Below are positions 57,192-64,000 of a stretch of DNA of 64,000 nucleotides, piece after piece; position 1 is the first letter of the stretch, and the number at the start of each line of letters is the position of its first letter. Under the pieces are notes generated by a model. That model made no database searches. It was given only the letters and a program-made list of their open reading frames with translations, and had not been told where the DNA came from. The stretch comes from Edolisoma coerulescens (lineage: Eukaryota > Chordata > Aves > Passeriformes > Campephagidae), in contig VWZW01002323.1 in the NCBI GenBank assembly GCA_013397115.1, forward strand, positions 1-64,000. The letters are read 5' to 3'. The translations under genes and the position numbers were made by a program.

Positions 57192-60100
57192 AAAATAATG
57201 AACTTCTGGTCAGTCCCCTGAATTATAATAGGGATTTAGAAAAATCTGAAATGGAAATAAAAGAATATTTGCCCCTGCATGTTTTATAGTATTTTGTTGA
57301 AAAAACTGTATGAGGTTGCAACCTCATTGTGGTTTTAACACTGAATTGGGCTGGTTAAAGTTCTCTGTGCCATTAGATTTAAAACTACAACGTATGTCAT
57401 TCAGTTTTGAAAAATAAAGAAATCAGGAGCAGATATCAATACAAACTGAGGAATTATTTCATATAACATATTATAAACCTCCCAGGGAAGAAAATGAACA
57501 TGATTCTAGAAGAGCAACCATTCTCTGTAATATCACCATATTAATGGATATTAACATTACTTAAGAAGGAAAAAGATGTAATAAAGCAGACATTTTAACA
57601 TTTATTCCCCAGAAGACCTTCTTACAGTGGATGTCTTCATTAGACACAGCCAACTGGCATTTGCTAGTGGTTCAAGACAGCCATTCAGTTGATTAGGAGC
57701 AAAGATAAAATACCAAAAATCTGAAAGATTATCTTTGAGAAATGCATACTTAGGTAGAAAGAACAGGTGTATATATTCAGGAGAAACAAACTGACTGCAG
57801 GCTTGCAGTCCGGATGAGGAATCTGCCTTTCTAAGGAAGGTTAAATAAAACAGTTTCATATTCTGAGATGCATTTTGTTTTAAATTCTCTATAATTATGA
57901 CAGCTGTTCTTCAGTATGCCACCTACTACTTTTTCTCTCACTGTGAATGACAGCTTTCTTAGGCTTTTTTTTGGTGTGAAATTCTGCTGTTCTTTCATGA
58001 CAAATGGACAACTTGTTACCAATTGGTAAAAAGTGTTTCCCTATATTTAACTCCTCTTAGGTGTCATATTGACCCCTTTACTCTTTATAAAGCCCTGTTG
58101 GTGTTCCAGGCTCTCCATGGGTCAGGCAGGTGCCTGTCCACAGCCCACACACCTTTTTGTGGACTGCCCTGCTTCCTGAGGTGTGTGGGATAAGACTCAC
58201 AGTTTCCAGCTCTCCTTCATGTCTACACCATCCTTTGAACTCTGATAAATTCTGGAGTGTAGGTGTCAGAGGTGGACTCTGCTTGTTGACAGAGCTTTAC
58301 CAGTTTTGGGTTTGTTTTGACAGAAGCAAAGTCTTTGCTAGTTTGGAGACATTATGTCTGAATTTTTTTTTTTTTTGACACAGCACTGCACTGGGAACAC
58401 ATTGAGTATTTTATCCAAAACCCTCATTCAGAAAAGCTTTCCAAAGCAGTGATCCCTGTTTTGGTTATAACTGATACCCTTTGCCTTATTTCTGGTTTAT
58501 GGACTAGGCTATAGGCATAGCATTTATAAGCACTAGGCTATAGTAGAGTGATCCGAGTCCTGATATAGCAGTGACCTTACATCACTATTTATTATCTTGT
58601 CAATCCCTATGTCATTTAGAAAAATTGTCATAAAGTTTCTTTAGCACAGAATTGATCATGTAGAATATTAAAATTATACAGGGACTCCTACCAGCTTTCC
58701 CATGTACTATTATCCCCTTATTCTCCAATATCTCTGTGGGTTTGTTTAACACCCAGATGTTGTGACCAAGTTAATTTTATATACAATCTGTTGTTACAAT
58801 TAAAATTTCTTTGGCAAAACCCAGACATATGATACCAACTCTACTGTTTCTATTGACCAAAGCTTTCACCCTGCCAAAACAGAAGCAAGCTTTGTTTGAC
58901 AGGACCTACTTCCACAAGACCATACCTCACCTTGACTATTCAAGAACAATTATATTCTCATCCTGGAACTATTTGTTAACACTGTGGCAGATTAATTATT
59001 CTGTTATTTTAACAAAGTTCAGTGACAGAATAACCAGTCTACAGTCAGTTAAGTCTAACTAGCTAATTAATAGAGCTACTTGTTTTTAAATGTGGAAGCT
59101 ACATCACTATACAGATAAATGTATAAGAATTTCAATGTCTCCTATATTCCAGTGGAATGAAAATAGAAAAGGTTTAAGAATAAAAACGCCAAAGAAGTTA
59201 TTAAATTTCCTATGATAACAAAGCTGACAATGATAAAGCTGAGAAGAAAAACAGCTCTTTGAATATGATTTAGAAGACTACATGCAGCTGAGCCAATGTT
59301 ACTAACATAAATGGGAAGCCAACAAACATTTGATGGCAGCTGATATTTTAATGTAACAGTGCCCTAAAAAAGGCACAGTTACCATGTTTCAGTGAGATGC
59401 TAGAAGAAAAAAGGGAGGTATACATCTTGGTAACAGTAGAATTGGTCCTTTTTCTGAAATTCAGTGATCCAAATCCATCTTGCACCTTCCTTTTGGCACC
59501 TTCAGGAACCACCAGCAGCCAGACAGATGAGAAGTCACCAAACCAGTTCAGCCAACAACTTCCTTGGCACTGCTTCTTTAGCATGACATGAATGAGAAAG
59601 CTTGAAGACAAATACTGGTAAGGAATGAAGTTTCTTTCCAAGATTTTGATGGTTTCATTACATGCTCATGTAATTAACAATTTTAACCAGTTGGAGATGA
59701 CAGATTTCTTGAGGAACAACATAAGTTATGTTGGACAACAGAGAAACACTGGTCTTAATTTGGCTTTAAGAGTGTTAAAACTCAATAATTACTTACCCCA
59801 GAATCCCTTCATTAATTACTTATGCTAAGTGCCTGAATTTAAATACTTTGATATGTGTCATAAGACTTAATTAGCATTGCCCATTCATAAAGTGGTTAGG
59901 TTTGTTTATTAAATTCAGAATAATTTTTGTTTACTCTCTGATGATGGTCCTTGCTTTTCTATACACTGGTTTTGTTATCTGTGGTATCCTAAAATAGAGG
60001 GCACATCTGATGTGAAATAATTTAGAGAAGCAACACTCCATGAAAAATGAGGAACAAACCTACCTGCAGAAAAAAGTAAAAGCCAAGATACTGGTCTGTC

Positions 60101-60789
60101 CATTTACACATTTGTGTATTAAAGGATTTACAGAGTTAAATCAATTTGCAGTTATTTATTGAGACAAATGGGGTATAGTTGAATAATCATTACCTTAAGT
60201 ATTTCACAAGTTATTGTGCTGTTTGTTTTTCTTTCATTTTATCCAGTTTATCTTTCTTTTTAAGTGTCTGAGATGTTTTCTACTGGCTTACAAAATATAA
60301 GACTACGTGGCATACACCAAAGAAACTCATAATGCAACTCCAGTGCAATCAGTGAAGCTAGATTCCTCTTTGATGTTTCTTTCTGTGACTAAATACTTAA
60401 AAAATTATTATGTGGCAGCTGATATCTGAATTGACACTTAAAAACTTCTGTTACATGTTCTTGAAGGAACTAGATGGTTGCTGAAATGCTGATAAAATAT
60501 GTTTGGTTTGACATCTAAATGATGGGTAACTGTTTACCACTTACTTGCCTGCTTATTGAAAATAACATGACAGCACCAAGATTAGTTAAGATACTGAAAT
60601 CTGAAGAGCTGAATTATTTTGAAAGTATTGCGTCATTTGCAGTGGAATACATTAAAATCCCCCATAAATAATGTCATTGTACTTGGTATAATTTAGGAGA
60701 GGATTGCCATTGCAGTAGTTCCACACAGCCTTGCAAAAACCCAAGTAGATGAATTGGTTTCTGCTAATTTTCTGAACAAACCATGTTAA
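57192..60789. other. upstream flank, no gene seen
   Basis: 3.6 kb of AT-rich intergenic sequence. No recognised exon, RNA gene or repeat. Confidence 0.5.
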
Positions 60790-61083
60790 GGAATCCTGGC
60801 CTACTTCCTCCTCCTCCCCCTCCTTCTTCACTGACCTTGGCGCCCACAGTGTTGTTTCACTCACACATTCTTACTCTTCTCTCTAGCTGCAATTGTGCAG
60901 TTGAGGGTTTTTTTCTCTTGTCTTAAACCTCTTATCCCAGACGTGCTGCCACCGTTGCTGATGGGCTTTACTTTGGCCAGCAGCAGTTCCATGTTAGAGC
61001 TGGCTGGCGTTGGCTCCATCAGACATAGGGGAAGCTTCTGGAAGCTTCTCACTGAAGACAGCTTGCTACACAAACCTAATACA
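60790..61083 (-). mobile_element. ERVL-type LTR fragment (5' part), related to the LTR at 56158
   Basis: On the minus strand it starts TGTATTAGGTTTGTGTAGC and includes GTGAGAAGCTTCCAGAAGC, CTGCTGGCCAAAG and AAGGTCAGTGAAG then GGAGGGGGAGGAGG. These occur in the same order in the 56158 LTR. Similarity fades below about 60790, so the 3' part is missing or too diverged to see. More diverged than the 56158 copy. Confidence 0.75.
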
Positions 61084-62773
61084 TGAGCTCTCTGAAGCCT
61101 AAAAGAAGAAAGAATGCAAGTTTTTATTGTAATTATTATTATTGGCTTTGTAGATCAAAAAACCCTGATCTATTTTCAGCATTCACCAAAAAGGTGTGGA
61201 CAGAGAAGGCTTTGAAATGCATGTCTGTAACTTTGGGATGAGATGGTACCCAGTGTGATGTCTACTGGACCCTTAGTAAATCTGCAGTTTCTTAGGAAGT
61301 TTGCAAGAGAATATTAAGGTGAAGGGAGATAAAAAAGTCTTTGATTATCAGAGGAAGGGAAAAGGTATGAATCAATTTTGTGAAGCAGCATGGAAAGCCT
61401 ACTCTTTACTCTCAAAACAAAAAAACCTCAACTGCCCCCCCCCCTTCACTTGCTTGAAGTTCAGATCTATCCCATCTCCATTCAATGTCTGGGATTAATT
61501 GCCCCCCTTCCAAGGAGGTAGCTAAGGGAAAATGAGTCAGAAAATGCCTGGTTACAGGTGTGTTGCTTCAAGTGAGCACTGGCTGGCTCCTGAGCTACCT
61601 GGAGTTGCCAAAGTCGCTACAGGGGGACACTGCCATGAGCTGGTGGATATTAAGGAGCGGATTTAGTCACAACTCACCCCTCAGCCTTTTTGATCGTTCT
61701 CGCCTCTTGAGTCCAAGCTGCAAAATTTGGTATTTCTTCCTTAGAATCCTCTTTACTTTCTTCCACCCCCCTCTTCTCCCTGTAAGCAGAAGAGAGTGGT
61801 AGTTTATTTTGGTATTACAGTAGTGTGTCTACCCAAAAGAATGTAGAAACCAATACCGTGGATGCAGTTTCTGCACAGCTCCTGGCTGAGTACCAGCACA
61901 TATCATTGTGCAAGTTTCAGAAAAATACAGAAATTGGCTGTTTGAACATAAAAATGCAAAATCAGTGGTAAACTTTAGATTACAACTCACAGCTTCCTCT
62001 CCCCTTGGAGGAAATTTCTGCTGTGGGCTTTGGGCAATTACTTCCTATTTGCCTGTGATTGTGTTGTGGCTGCTATGGAAGGAGTTGCTCTGTGCTACCT
62101 GTCCCGAGGGAACTCTATGGGAAGAATTTGGAGTGAGTAGGTACTGGTAAGAATAAGGAATATTCCCCTCAGGAATATTTACAAATGATGTATCAGTCAC
62201 TTGTAACCATTTCTCTTCCATCCCATTACCTAGGAAAATCTATCTACAATAAATCAAATGTTGCTGCTGACTACATGTAGAGGCAGTAGTTTTCTACAGA
62301 AAATTGTATTTTGGATCTTTTTAGGTGGATATTCCAAATGGTGTAGAGCTCAAAAACCAAGTGGAATTTTGTGAAATTTTCCTCTTTGCTTAAAAATAGC
62401 CACTGAGAGCAGTCTTGGAAAATATCAGAAATCTGTTGAGAAAGTCACACGGCCAACAAGTCATGAACATGCAGAGCTATGGCAATTGGATTACAACTTC
62501 AGTGGCAATTGAACTACAACATGGGCTACCCCAAGAGCGTCCAGTACAATTTGTATTTTATTTTGCGGTTCAGTTCATTCGCAATTCCCATGGACTGTTA
62601 CATCCAAGATGGTCTTGATAACAACACTTCTAGGAATTTGTGTAATTTTGTTAAATGTCCTACAGGAATTCTGACATCTTTTTACGCTTCTCTGCTCACT
62701 TACCTTGATGTAGCAGAAAAGATATGTAAAAGTTGATCTGTTCCAGAACAGAACTTTCTGTTAAGTGTGTGCT
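61084..62773. other. upstream flank, no gene seen
   Basis: No recognised coding exon. A run of about 10 C occurs near 61435-61444. Nothing else supported. Confidence 0.5.
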
Positions 62774-62836
62774 GATTTCAGCTGGGGTGGAGTTAATTTT
62801 CTTCACATCAGATAGTATGGGGCTATGTTTTGGACA
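62774..62836 (+). mobile_element. short 5' fragment of the LTR family seen at 227
   Basis: GATTTCAGCTGGGGTGGAG followed by TTAATTTTCTTC and GGGGCTATGTTTTGGA aligns with the beginning of the LTR at 227-812. Only about 60 bp is recognisable. Confidence 0.6.
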
Positions 62837-63188
62837 ACACATCAGACATTTTCAAATGTTTTTTGTTCTGAAAACCTGCTACATTTTTTCTTAGTTTAGA
62901 AAGCAATGTATCAGAGGTATGCTAGAAATCAATAGTCAGGAAGAAGTATGTCTGCATGAAGAGCTTTTTTTCTAATTTTAGGGGTGGAAGTTTGTGTTAG
63001 AGAAGGCCTTTAGAACACCATACAAATGAAATCTGCTGTATCAGAGAGGATCATACCTGTGCTTTATACTGCACATGCTCAAATTTGTTCCTAAACCTTC
63101 CAGGCATCTAGTATACTTGATAGATATACTCTGAGATGCACTCCCATCCTGTTTGCCACTGCACATTAAGCTATCTGTAGAACCTTAT

Positions 63189-63942
63189 TGTCTCAGTTTT
63201 GGAGACAAATTTAGGAGAAAATGCCCTGGAATGAGCGTTTCCTCTAAAGATAAGGGCTCCAATAATCCCTTTTTGCCAATGAGAGGACTGAATAGCTGTG
63301 GGTGAAAGTGAAAAAAAAAGTAAAACTGTTTATTAACAAAGCAGGATACCCGCAAAGCACAGAAAAAAAAATTGAACCTTACAACCCACCCCACCCCCAC
63401 CTTGCCGCGTGTCCAAGAGGCAAAGATGGTGGCTGCCGTTCCTTGTCTCAGGGAATGGGAGGAACAGGAGTTCACGTAGCCGCTGAGGCAGAATAGATGA
63501 GAACCTTCCTAGCATTAGTCTCTTCCTCACAACTGGTGGGTTTTAGTGTCCTGTCTTGTGTAGGTTCAGCTTCTCCGAGGTCTCAGGTTCAGGCAGTCCC
63601 CTGCTGGCTCCCTGGAAAGAAAAAACAAGGCAAGCCGAAACAGTTCAAGGGAAAAAAACCCAAAAAGCCACTGAGAGGATTCCTGGTAAAGCCTCCAGAC
63701 TAGAGGAAGGGAAGAAAAAAACTTCTTGCTTCAAGCTACTAAAAATCTAATCCAACAAAAGGAACAATATAGCATCCTGGTCCGTGCCATCAGAACACCC
63801 AGAGAGAGAGGGTTTGAACCAAACCGCACAGGAGCCCAAGGCTCCCCACCCACCGGGTCCATCTTAAAGCTACAACAGCCATTTCTGGGCATAAAGCAGA
63901 CAGTTAGGGAATAAAGTATCATCATAAAGTTACCCCAAGACA
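63189..63942 (-). mobile_element. ERVL-type solo LTR, 754 bp, 5-bp TSD
   Basis: On the minus strand it runs from TGTCTTGGGGTAACTTTATG to CTCCAAAACTGAGACA. It is flanked by exact CTTAT repeats (63184-63188 and 63943-63947). Minus-strand AATAAA within GTTAATAAACAG (about 63326-63337) and the following pyrimidine-rich tract fit the R/U5 part of an LTR. Its end (AAACTGAGACA) resembles that of the twin LTRs at 36322 and 39393 (AAACCGAGACA), suggesting related families. Small frames here (63185-63475, 63302-63703) are not genes. Confidence 0.88.
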
Positions 63943-64000
63943 CTTATGTATTGATTTAAACTATAATTTTACACATTACACTTGAAGGGGTGTAGACACC

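Noticed and set aside
1..64000. tRNA, rRNA, microRNA or other small RNA genes
   Set aside because: None recognised by eye. A covariance-model scan would be needed to exclude small ones.
1..64000. A novel defence, toxin or mobile-gene system
   Set aside because: The window is explained by one conserved vertebrate gene plus ordinary avian repeats. Nothing suggests an undescribed system.

Overview
The window is nuclear DNA of a bird, probably a songbird or another neoavian. The gene has short exons, GT-AG introns and a CpG island at its 5' end. The repeats are a CR1 LINE tail and several solo LTRs, mostly ERVL-like types I recognise from bird genomes. There is no bacterial gene, operon, CRISPR array or rRNA/tRNA gene. 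The species call rests on repeat type and protein similarity only.

One protein-coding gene fills most of the window: TBC1D9, a Rab GTPase-activating protein with GRAM-GRAM-TBC-EF-hand architecture, on the minus strand. I traced twenty consecutive coding exons (exons 2 to 21 by comparison with the human gene) from 38962 down to the stop codon at 5123-5125. All have AG acceptors and GT donors, and reading phase is continuous across every junction. They encode about 1,221 residues with no frameshift or stop. Exon 1, with the start codon, was not found; it most likely lies in the 269-base N gap at 53372-53640, inside the CpG island. Both TBC catalytic fingers (Arg in IERDLHR, Gln in YCQ) and a canonical EF-hand loop are intact.

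Layout: 1-3600 is the downstream flank, with two LTRs. 3600-5122 is the likely 3' UTR and polyadenylation region. 5123-38962 holds exons 21 to 2. 38963 to about 53370 is intron 1. About 53180-53770 is the CpG island and gap, and a CR1 tail abuts it (53770-54320). 54321-64000 is the upstream flank, with two LTRs delimited by target-site duplications (TSDs) and two LTR fragments.

The notable content is repeat and assembly structure. Six solo LTRs have exact 5- or 6-bp TSDs (1489, 18560, 36322, 39393, 56158, 63189). Two of them are nearly identical, about 3 kb apart, and flank exon 2. All three intronic LTRs are antisense to TBC1D9. A perfect 281-bp direct duplication in intron 11, split by a single N, is probably an assembly error. 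I found no evidence of a previously undescribed biological system.
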